Below are positions 34,987 through 45,790 of a stretch of DNA of 64,000 nucleotides, in pieces. This DNA is from Mercurialis annua (Eukaryota > Streptophyta > Magnoliopsida > Malpighiales > Euphorbiaceae), in the NCBI RefSeq assembly GCF_937616625.2, contig NC_065572.1, forward strand, positions 41,443,653 through 41,507,652, read 5' to 3'. The notes under the pieces were generated by a model. The model had not been told where the DNA came from. It saw only the letters and a list, made by a program, of their open reading frames with translations, and did no database searches. A program made the position numbers and the translations under genes. Position 1 is the first letter of the stretch; each line of letters opens with the position of its first letter.

Positions 34987-37465
34987 TGATAAAACGTTAC
35001 GAAATAAATCCAAACGTTTCCCTTTTTTAGCAATTTAAGCCAAACGTTTACAAACGTTATGAAACCAATCCAAACGTTTCCCCATTTTAGCGATTTAAGC
35101 CAAACGTTTACAAACATTACGAAACCAATCCAAATGTTTCACCTTTTTTAGCAATTTAAGACAAACGTTTACAAAGGTTATGTAACAAATCCAAACATTT
35201 CAATTTTTTAACAATTTAAGCCAAACGTTTAGGAACATTACGAAGCAAATCCAAACGTTTCCTCATTTTAGCTACTTAAGCCAAAAGTTTACAATGTTAC
35301 GAAACAAATCCAAACGTTTCACCTTTTTAGCAATTTAAGACAAACATTTACAAACTTTACGAAACAAATCCAAACGTTTGTAGATTTAAGCGATTTAAGC
35401 CGAATGTTTACAAACGTTACAAAATCAAACGTTTATGAACGTTTCACCTTTTTAGTGATTTAAGTCAAACGTTACTAAACGTTACGAAACAAAACCAAAC
35501 GTTTAAAACGTTACAAAACAAATCCAAACGTTTCATATTTTTAGTGATTTACACCAAACGTTTACAAATGTTACGAAACAAATCCAAGTGTTTCACCTTT
35601 TAAGCAATTTAAACAGAACGTTTGCAAACGTTACGAAAGAAATCTAAACGTTTCACCTTTTTTGCAATTTAAGCCAAAAGCTTACAAACGTTATGAAACA
35701 AATCCAAGCGTTTCACCTTTTTCGCAATTTAAGCCAAACATTTAGAAACGTTACGAAACAAATCCAAACATTTCACCTTTTTAGCGATTTAAGCCCAAAC
35801 GTTTACAAACGTTACGAAAGAAAACCAAACGTTTAAAAACGTTACGAAACAAATCCAAACGTTTCACCTTTTTAGAGATTTAAGGCAAACGTTTACAAAC
35901 GTTACGAAAAAAATCTAAAGGTCTCACCTTTTTAACAATTTTAGCCAAACGTTTAACTTGAAGCCAAACGTTTAACTTGAAGCCAAACGTTTAAAACTTT
36001 ACGAAACAAATCCAAATGTTACGTAACAAAACCAAATGTTTTACCTTTTTAGCGATTTAAGCCAAACGTTTAGAAACGTTACAAAACAAAACCAAATGTT
36101 TCACCTTTTTAGCGATTTAAGCCAAACGTTTACAAACGTTACGGAACAAAGTCAAACGTTTTACCTTTTTAGCTATTTAAGCCAAACGTTTAAAATGTTA
36201 CAAAACAAAACCAAACGTTTATAAACATTACAAAACAAAGCCAAACGTTTATAACGTTATAAATAAATCCAAATGTTTCACATTTTTAGCGATTTAAGCC
36301 AAACGTTTACAAACGTTACGAAACGAATCCAAACGTTTCCCCATTTTAGGCGATTTAAGCCGAACATTTACAAACTTTACCAAACAAATCCAAACGTTTA
36401 AAAATGTTTACAAATGTTACGAAACCAAACCAACCGTTTCATCATTTTAACGATTTCAGCCAAATGTTTACAAAAGTTACGAAACAAATCGGAACGTTTA
36501 ACATTTATAGTGATTTAAGCCGAATGTTTACAACCGTTACAAAGAAAAACCAAACGTTTCACCTTTTTAGCGATTTAAGCCAAACGTTTACAAAGGTTAC
36601 GGAACAAATCCAAACATTTCACCTTTTAGAGATATAAGACAAACGATTGTAAACGTTACGGAACAAAACCAAACGTTTCCCATTTTAAGCAATTTAAGCC
36701 AAACGTTTACAAACGTTATGAAACAAATCCAAGCGTTTCACCTTTTTAGTGATTTAAGCCAAACATTCGGTAAAATTACGAAACAAAACCAAGCGTTTCA
36801 CCTATTTAGCAATTTAAGCCAAACGTTTACAAACATTACGAAACAAATCCCAGCGTTTCACCTTTTTAGCAATTTTAGCCAAATATTTACAAAAGTTATG
36901 GAACAAAACCAAACGTTCACAAACATTACGGAACAAAACCAAACGTTTCACATTATTAGCTATTTAAGCCAAACATTTTCAAACGTTATGAAACAAATCC
37001 AAACGTTTCACCTTTTTAGCGATTTAAGCCAAACGTTTACAAACGTTACGAAACAAAACCAAACATTTACAAACATTACGAAACAAAACCAAATATTTCA
37101 CATTTTAGCAATTCTAAACCAAAAGTTTACAAACATTATGAAACATAGGCAAACGTTTACAAACGATACGAAACAAATCCAAGCGTTTCACCTTTTTAGA
37201 AAATTAAGCCAAATGTTTAATAACGTTACGAAACAAAACCAAGTGTTTTACCTTTTTAGCGATTTATGTCAAACCTTTACAAATGTTACGAAACAAATCC
37301 AAGCGTGTCACCTTTTTAGCAATTTAAGCCAAACGTTTACAAAAATTACGAAACAAATCCAAAGTTTCCCCTTTTTAGCAATTTAAGCCAAACGTTTAAA
37401 ACGTTACGAAACTAAACCAAACGTTTAAAATGCCTCGAAACAAATTTACGAAACAAATCCAAACG
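34987..37465 (+). repeat. 60-bp satellite array, forward orientation, segment 4
   Basis: Satellite resumes as AAAACGTTACGAAATAAATCC. Monomers here are more diverged and more often shortened than in segment 3. At about 35942-35985 a 19-bp partial unit, GCCAAACGTTTAACTTGAA, is repeated in tandem. The longest satellite open frame in the window (36718-37386, 222 codons) lies here. I treat it as a consequence of 60-bp periodicity. Confidence 0.95.
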
Positions 37466-38520
37466 TTTGGCTTAAATCGCTAAAATGGGGAAACGTTTGG
37501 ATTTGTTTTGTAACGTTTGTAAACATTTAACTTAAATTGCTAAAAAGGTGCAACGTTTGGATTTGTATCGTAACGTTTGTAAACGTTTGGCTTAAGTTGC
37601 TAAAAAGGTGAAACGCTTGGATTTTTTTCGTAGCGTTTGTAAACGTTTGGCTTAAATCGCTTAAAATGTGGAACGTTTGGTTTTGTTTCGTAACGTTTGT
37701 AGATGTTTGGCTTAAATTGCTAAAAGGTGAAACACTTTGATTTGTTTCGTAACGTTTATAAACGTTTGGCTTAATTTGCTAAAAAGGGGAAATGTTTGGA
37801 TTTGTTTCGTAACGTTTGGCTTAAAGTGCTAAAAAGGTGAAAATTTATTATAATTAAATCAAACCAATAAAAACTCATTGCTTCAGTCGTTTAATCCTGT
37901 CGGCCGGTTTTTTCTCACCCCAAATAGAAGTACTATCTATTGCGAGTTATAGCCGCGTGTTACTCACGCTCTGATCTTAACGTTTGTAAACGTTTGGCTT
38001 AAATCGCTAAAAAGGTGAAACACTTGGATTTGTTTCATAATGTTTATAAACGTTTGGCTTAAGTTGCTAAAAAGGTGAAACGCTTGGATTTATTTCGTAT
38101 CGTTTGTAAACGTTCGGCTTAAATCTCTAAAAAGGTGAAACGTTTGGATTGGTTTCTTAACGTTTTAAAACATTTGGCTTTGTTTCGTAACGTTTGTAAA
38201 CGTTTTGCTTAAATTGGTTAAAAGGTGAAACATTTGGATTTGTTTCATAACGTTTGTAAATGTTTGGATTTGTTTCGTAATGTTTGTAAACGTTTGGCTT
38301 AAATTGCTAAAAAGGTGAAACGCTTGGATTTTTTCGTAATGCTTGTAAACATTTGGCTTAATTCGCTTAAATAGATGAAGCTTTTGGATTTTTCGTAATC
38401 TTTATAAACATCTGGCTTAAATTACAAAAAATGTGAAACGTTTGGATTTGTTTCGTCACATTTTGTAAACGTTTTGTTTCGTAGCGTTTGTAAACGCTTG
38501 GATTTATTTCCTAACATTCG
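37466..38520 (-). repeat. Inverted satellite segment with a 128-bp foreign insert
   Basis: Orientation flips at the perfect palindrome CCAAACGTTTGG (37459-37470) and returns to forward at AACGTTTGTAAACATT (about 38522-38537). Monomers read as the reverse complement on the plus strand. The stretch is interrupted at about 37851-37978 by sequence unlike the satellite. Confidence 0.93.
37851..37978. other. ~128-bp unique insert in the inverted satellite
   Basis: This sequence breaks the satellite abruptly on both sides. It includes GTCGGCCGG and CCGCGTGTTACTCACG, giving a higher GC content than its surroundings. It has no terminal inverted repeat or target duplication that I can see. The complement, CGTGAGTAACACGCGG, faintly resembles a conserved small-subunit rRNA segment, but the match is too short to assign. 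Confidence 0.6.
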
Positions 38521-41500
38521 TAACGTTTGTAAACATTACGAAACAAATCCAAACGTTTCCCCTTTTTAGCTATTTAAGCCAAACGTTTACAAACGTTACG
38601 AAACAAATCCAAACGTTGCACATTTTCAGCGATTGGATGTTTACAAACATTATGAAACAAATCCAAACGTTTCCCCTTAATAGTGATATAAGCCAAACAT
38701 TTAGAAATGTTACAAAACAAATCCAAACGTTTCATCTTTTTAGCCATTTAAGCCAAACGTTTACAAACGTTACGAAACAAAACCAAATGTTTCATCTTTT
38801 TAGCAATTTTAGCCAAACGTTTTACAAACGTTACGAAACAAATCAAAACGTTTCACCTTTTTAGCGATTTCAGTCAAACGTGAACAAACGTTACGAAACA
38901 AATCCAAATGTTTCCCCTTTTTAGCGATTTAGGCCAAACATTTAGAAACGTACCAAACAAATCCAAGCGTTTCACCTTTTTAAGCCAAATGTTTATAAAC
39001 GTTACGAAACAAATCTAAATGTATTACCTTTTTAGCAATTTAAGAAAAATGTTATGAAACAAATCCAAATGTTTCCCATTTTTAGCGATTTAAGCCAAAC
39101 GTTTACAAACGTTACAAAACAAAACCTAATGTTTAATATTTTTAGCGATTTAAGCCAAACGTTTACAAACATTACGAAACAAATCCAAGCGTTTCACCTT
39201 TTTAGCAATTTAAACAAAACGTTTACAAACGTTACGATACAAATCCAAACGTTTCACCTTTTTAGCAATTTAAGCCAAAAGTTTACAAACGTTACGAAAA
39301 AAATCCAAACGTTTTCCCTTTTTAGCGATTTAAGCCAAATGTTTATAAATGTTACAAGACAAATCCAAGTGTTTCACCTTTTTAAGCCAAATGTTTACAA
39401 ATGTCACGAAACAAATCCAAACATTTTGCCTTTTTAGCAATTTAAATCAAACGTTTACAAACGTTATGAAACAAATCCAAACGTTTCACCTTTTTAGCGA
39501 TTTAAGCCAAACGTTTACAGACGTTACAAAACAAGTCCAAACGTTTAAAACGTTACGAAAAAATTTAAACGTTTCATATTTTTATCAATTTAAGCCAAAC
39601 CTTTACAAACGTTTCCCTTTTTTTAGCAATTTAAGCCAAACGTTTACAAATGTTACAAAACAAAACCAAACGTTTAAAACGTTACGAAAGAAAACCAAAT
39701 GTTTCATCTTTTTGGCAATTTAAGCCAAATGTTTACAAACGTTACGAAACAAATCCAAATGTTTCACCTTTTAGCGAACTAAACCAAACTCTTACAAAAA
39801 TTTTAAAAAAAAATCCAAAAGTCGAAAACGTTACGAAATAAATCCAAAAATTTCACCTTTTAGCGAATTAAGTCAAACTCTTACAAAAATTACGAAATAA
39901 ATCTAAACGTTTAAAAATTAATGAAACAAATCAAAGCGTTTAACCTTTTTAGAAATTTAATCTGAACGTTAACAAATGTTACGAAACAAATCCAAACGTT
40001 TCACGTTATTAGCTATATAAGCCAAACGTTTACAAACTTTTTGAAACAAATCCAAACGTTTCCCCATTTTAGCGATTTAAGCCAAACGTTTACAAAGGTT
40101 ATGAAACAAAACAAAACTTTTAACCTTTTTAGAGATTTACGCCAAACGTTTACAAACATTGCGAAATAAAACCAAACGTTTCATATTTTTAGGTATTTAA
40201 GCCAAACGTTTACAAACGTTTCAAAACAAAACCAAGTGTTTCACCTTTTTAGCGATTTAAGGGAAACGTTTACAAACATTACAAAACAAATCCAAACGTT
40301 TCACCTTTTTAGCAATTTAAGCCAAACGTTTACAAACGTTGCGAAACATATACATACATTCAACATATTTTTTTTCTGATTTCCGCCCTTTTTCCTATTT
40401 TATTCATGTCGATTAAAACCTGTAAAATACTAGTTAAACTTCACATTCAAACACAATTTCTGGAAAAAAGAACGTCATGAAACAAATTCAAGCGTTTCAC
40501 CTTTTAAGCGATTTAAGCCAAATGTTTACAAACGTTACGAAACAAATCCAAACGTTTCACCTTTTTAACAATTTAAGCCAAATGTTTACAAACGTTAATA
40601 AAAAATCCAAACGTTCGGCATAAACTTTTCTGATTTCCCCTTTTTCTTATTTTATTCCGATCGATTAAAACCTGTAAAATCTACTATTTACAAGTCACAT
40701 CCAAACATAATTTCCGGAAAAAAAATGTTACGAAACAAATCCAAGCGTTTCACCTTTTTCGCGATTTAAGCCTAACGTTTACAAACTTTACGAAACAAAT
40801 CCAAACGTTTTCCCTTTTTAGCAATTTAAGCCAAACGTTTAAAAACTTTACGGAAAAAATCCAAACATTTCCCCATTTTAGCGATTTAAGCCAAATGTTT
40901 AAAACGTCAAGAAACCAATCAAAATGTTTCACCTTTTTAGCGATTTAAACTAAAAGTTTAAAACACTACGAAATAAATCCAAACGTTTCACTTTTTTAAC
41001 GATTTAAGCCAAATGTTTAAAACATTAAGAAACAAATCCAAATGTTTCCCCTTTTTAGCAATTTAGGCCAAACGTTTACAAACGTTACGAAACAAATCCA
41101 AACGTTTCACCATTTTACCTATTTAAGCAAAATGTTTACAAAGGTTGTGAAACAAATCCAAACGTGTCCCCTTTTAGCAATTTAAGCCAAACGATACGAA
41201 ATAAATCCAAGCGTTTTACCTATTTAGCCATAGAAGCCAAACGTTTACAAACGTTACGAAACAAATCCAAACGTTTCCCCATTTCAGCGATTTAAGCCGA
41301 ACGATTAAAACGTTGCGAAACAATTCCAAATGTTTCACCTTTTTATCAATTTAAACCAAACGTTTACAAACGTTACAAAAGAAAACCAAACGTTTCACAT
41401 TTTTATCGATTTAAGACAAACGTTTACAAACGTTACGAATCAAAACCAAACGTTTCACCTTTTTAGCAATTTAAGCCAAACGTTTACAAACGTTACGAAA
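38521..41500 (+). repeat. 60-bp satellite array, forward orientation, segment 5
   Basis: Forward satellite lies between two inverted segments. It contains truncated units (for example near 38985 and 39380) and two related non-satellite inserts at about 40349-40470 and 40618-40727. It ends at AAATATTT (41498-41505), where the orientation flips. The open frames at 39054-39437 and 39349-39723 are satellite repeats. Confidence 0.94.
40349..40727. repeat. Pair of ~110-bp non-satellite inserts repeated at 254-bp offset
   Basis: The block starting TTTTCTGATTTC, passing through GATTAAAACCTGTAAAAT and ending near TTTCTGGAAAAAA, occurs at 40372 and again, with substitutions, at 40626. Two satellite monomers separate the two copies. 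The pair is best explained by duplication of a composite unit of insert plus monomers. The source of the insert is not recognised. Confidence 0.8.
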
Positions 41501-44500
41501 TATTTTGCTAAATTGCTAAAAAGGTGAAACGTTTGGATTTGTTTCGCAACGTTTGTAAACGTTTCGCTTAAATCGCTAAAAAGGTGAAACGTTTGGATTT
41601 GTTTCGTAACGTTTTAAACGTTTGGATTTGTTTTGTAACGTTTATAAACGTTTGGCTTAAATCACTAAAAAGGTGAAAAGTTTGGATTTGTTTTGAATCG
41701 TTAGTAAACGTTTGGCTTAAATCGCTAAAAAGGTGAAACATTTGGATTTGTTTTATAATGTTTGTAAACGTTTTGCTTAAATCGCTAAAAAGGTGAAATG
41801 TTTGTATTTGTTTCGTAATGTTTTAAACGTTTGGATTGGTTTCATAACGTTTAAAACGTTTGGCTTAAATAGATAAAAAGGCGAAACGTTTGGATTTGTT
41901 TCCTAACTTTTTAAACGTTTGGATTTGTTTCATAACGTTGTAAACGTTTGGATTGGCTTCGTAACGTTTTAAAAGTTTGGCTTAAATCGCTAAAAAGCTA
42001 AAACATTTCGATTTGTTTCGTAACATTTGTAAATATTTGTCTTAAATCGTTAAAACGGTAATCCGTTTGGATTTGTTTTGTAACATTTTAAAAGTTTGGC
42101 TTAAATCGCTAAAAAGGTGAAACGTTTGGTTTTGTTTCATAACGTTTGTAAACGTTTGGATTGGTTTTCTAACGTTTTAAACGGTTGGCTTAAATCGCAA
42201 AAAAGGTGAAACGTTTGGATTTGTTTCGTAACGTTTGTAAATGTTTGGCTTAAATCGCTAAAAATGTGAAACGTTTGGATTTGTTTCGTAACGTTTGTAA
42301 ACGTTTGACTTAAATTGCTAAAAAGGGGAAACGTTTTGTTTTGTTTCGTAACGTTTGTAAACGGTTGGCTTAAATCGCTAAAACGGTGAAACGTTTGGAT
42401 TTGTTTTGTAATGTTTGTAAACGTTTCGCTTCAATCGTTAAAAAGGGGAAACGTTTGGATTTGTTATGAACGTTTTAAACGTTTGGATTGCTTTTGTAGC
42501 AATTGTAAACATTTGGCTTAAAATCGCTAAAAGGTGAATCGTTTGGTTTTATTTCGTAACGTTTCTAAACCTTTGGCTTCCATCATTAAAAACACGGAAC
42601 GTTTGGATTTGTTTCGTAACCTTTGTAAATGTTTGGCTAAAATTGTTAAAAAAATGAAACGTTTGGATTTGTTTGTAAACGTTTTGCTTAACTTTCTAAA
42701 AAAGTGAAACACTTGGATTTGTTTCGTAGCGTTTAAACATTTGGATATGTTTTCTAACGTTTGTAAACATTTGGCTTAAATCGCTAAAAAGGTGAAACTC
42801 TTGGATTTCTTTTGTAACATTTGTACACGTTTAGCTTCAATCGCTAAAAAGGTGAAATGCTTTGTTTCTTAACGTTTTAAACGTTTGGACTTGTTTAGTA
42901 ACGTTATAAATGTTTGGATTGGTTTTGTAACGTTTTAAATATTTGTCTTAAATTGCTAAAATGATAAAACGTTTGGATTTGTTTCATAACGTTTGTAAAC
43001 GTTTGGCTTAAATTGCTAAGAAGGTTTGTTTCGTAACGTATGTAAATGTTTGGATTGGTTTTAGTTTTACACCTTTGGTTTAAAACGCTAAAAAGGTGAA
43101 ACGTTTGGATTTCTTTCGTAATGTTTGAAAATGTTTGGCTAAAATCGCAAAAAAAGGTGAAATGTTTGGTTTATTTTCGCAACGTTTTAAACGTTTTGCT
43201 TAAATCGCTAAAAAGGTGAAATGTTTGGTTTTGTTTCGTAACATTTCTAAACGTTTGGATTTGTTTCTTAACCTTTTAAACGTTTGGCTTAAATCGCTAA
43301 AAAGGTGAAACGTTTGGATTTGTTTCATAACGTTTTAAACATTTGGATTGGTTTCATAACGTTTTAAACGTTTGGCTTAAATAGATAAAAAGGCGAAACG
43401 TTTGGATTTGTTTCCTAACTTTTTAAACGTTTGGATTTGTTTCATAACGTTGTAAACGTTTGGATTGGCTTCGTAACGTTTTAAAAGTTTGGCTTAAATC
43501 GCTAAAAAGCTAAAACATTTCGATTTGTTTCCTAACATTTGTAAATATTTGTCTTAAATCGTCAAAACGGTAATCCGTTTGGATTTGTTTTGTAACGTTT
43601 TAAAAGTTTGGCTTAAATCGCTAAAAAGGTGAAACGTTTGGTTTTGTTTCATAACGTTTGTAAACGTTTGGATTGGTTTTCTAACGTTTTAAACGGTTGG
43701 CTTAAATCGCAAAAAAGGTGAAACGTTTGGATTTGTTTCGTAACGTTTGTAAATGTTTGGCTTAAATCGCTAAAAATGTGAAACGTTTGGATTTGTTTCG
43801 TAACGTTTGTAAACGTTTGACTTAAATTGCTAAAAAGGGGAAACGTTTTGTTTTGTTTCGTAACGTTTGTAAACGGTTGGCTTAAATCGCTAAAACGGTG
43901 AAACTTTTGGATTTGTTTTGTAATGTTTGTAAACGTTTCGCTTCAATCGTTAAAAAGGGGAAACGTTTGGATTTGTTATGAACGTTTTAAACGTTTGGAT
44001 TGCTTTTGTAGCAATTGTAAACATTTGGCTTAAATCGCTAAAAGGTGAATCGTTTGGTTTTGTTTCGTAACGTTTGTAAACCTTTGGCTTCCATCGTTAA
44101 AAACACGGAACATTTGGATTTGTTTCGTAACCTTTGTAAATGTTTGGCTAAAATTGTTAAAAAAGTGAAACGTTTGGATTTGTTTGTAAACGTTTTGCTT
44201 AACTTTCTAAAAAAGTGAAACACTTGGATTTGTTTCGTAACGTTTAAACATTTGGATTTGTTTTCTAACGTTTGTAAACATTTGGCTTAAATCGCTAAAA
44301 AGGTGAAACTCTTGGATTTCTTTTGTAACATTTGTACATGTTTAGCTTCAATCGCTAAAAAGGTGAAATGCTTTGTTTCCTAACGTTTTAAACGTTTGGA
44401 CTTGTTTAGTAACGTTATAAATGTTTGGATTGGTTTTGTAACGTTTTATATATTTGTCTTAAATTGCTAAAAAGATAAAACGTTTGGATTTGTTTCATAA

Positions 44501-45790
44501 CGTTTGTAAACGTTTGGCTTAAATTGCTAAGAAGGTTTGTTTTGTAACGTATGTAAATGTTTGGATTGGTTTTAGTTTTACACCTTTGGCTTAAAACGCT
44601 AAAAAGGTGAAACGTTTGGATTTTTTTCGTAATGTTTGTAAACGTTTGGCTAAAATCGCAAAATAAGGTGAAATGTTTGGTTTATTTTCGCAACGTTTTA
44701 AACGTTTTGCTTAAATCGCTAAAAAGGTGAAACGTTTGGTTTTGTTTCGTAACATTTCTAAACGTTTGGATTTGTTTCTTAACCTTTTAAACGTTTGGCT
44801 TAAATCGCTAAAAAGGTGAAACGTTTGGATTTGTTTCGCAAGGTTTGTAAACGTTTGGCTTAAATCACTAAAAAGGTGAAACGTTTGGTTATTGTAAGGT
44901 TTGTAAATGTTTGCCTTCAATTGCTAAAATGGTGAAACGTTGATTTGTTTCGTAACGTTTGTAAACGTTTGGCTTAAATTTCTAATAAGGGGAAACGTTT
45001 GGATTTGTTTCATAACGTTTAAAAACATTTGGCTTAAATCGCTAAAAAGGTGAAACATTTTGATTTGTTTTATAACGTTTGTAAACGTTTGGTGTCAATA
45101 GCTAAAAAGGGGAAACAGTTGAATTTGTTATGAACGTTTTAAACATTTCGATTGGTTTTGTAACGTTTGTAAACATTTGGCTTAAATCGCTAAAAAGGTG
45201 AAACGTTTGGTTTTGTTTCGTAACGTTTGTAAGCCTTTGGCTTCAATCGTTAAAAAGATGAAACATTTGGATTTATTTCGTAACGTTTGTAAACGTTTGG
45301 CTTAAATCATTAAAAATGGGAAATGTTTGGATTTGTTTTGTAACGTTTGTAAACGTTTGGCTTAACTCGCTAAAAAGGTGAAACATTTGGATTCGTTTCG
45401 TAATGTTTTTAACGTTTGGATTTGTTTTGTAACGTTTGTTAACGTTTGGCTTAAATCTCTAAAAAGGTGAAACGTTTGGATTTTGTTTTGTTATGTTTGT
45501 AAACGTTTGGCTTAAATCTCTAACAAGGTGAAACATTTGGATTTGTTTCGTAAATTTTTTTAAACGTTTGGATTGGTTTTGTAACGTTTTAAACGTTTGG
45601 CTTAAATTGCGAAAAAGGAGACACGTTTGGATGTTTTTTATAACTTTTTTAGTTTCGTGACGTTTGTAAACGTTTGGCTTAAATCGCTAAACAGGTCAAA
45701 CGTTTGGATTTGTTTTGTAGTATTTTTGGATTCGTAAAGTTTGTAAACGTTTGGCTTAAATTGCTAAAAATGTGAAACATTTGGATTTTT
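41501..45790 (-). repeat. 60-bp satellite array, inverted orientation, segment 6
   Basis: This is a long reverse-oriented satellite stretch ending at the copia element. From about 41810 to 44830 it consists of two copies of a 1.51-kb higher-order unit. Many units here are short forms in which the 20-bp TTTTTAGC part is missing, so AAACG motifs follow at reduced spacing. Minus-strand open frames at 42527, 44038 and 44711 are satellite repeats. Confidence 0.95.
41810..44830 (-). repeat. 1.51-kb higher-order satellite repeat, two tandem copies
   Basis: The copies are about 41810-43322 and 43323-44830. Landmarks recur at an offset of 1511-1512 bp: AAACATTTCG at 42001 and 43513, and the 61-residue minus frame at 42527 and 44038. 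The one-base change in offset comes from an indel near 42520. The copies are close but carry visible substitutions (for example near 41820, 42590 and 43790), so they are older than the 2597-bp triplication. Homology ends near 44830. Confidence 0.88.

Noticed and set aside
37930..37975. rRNA fragment
   Set aside because: Only about a dozen bases resemble a conserved small-subunit rRNA stretch and the neighbours do not match what I know of it, so no RNA gene is called.
1..45790. Calling the satellite centromeric
   Set aside because: A 60-bp unit and chromovirus insertions are compatible with a pericentromere, but nothing in the sequence proves a centromere. CENH3 ChIP would be needed.
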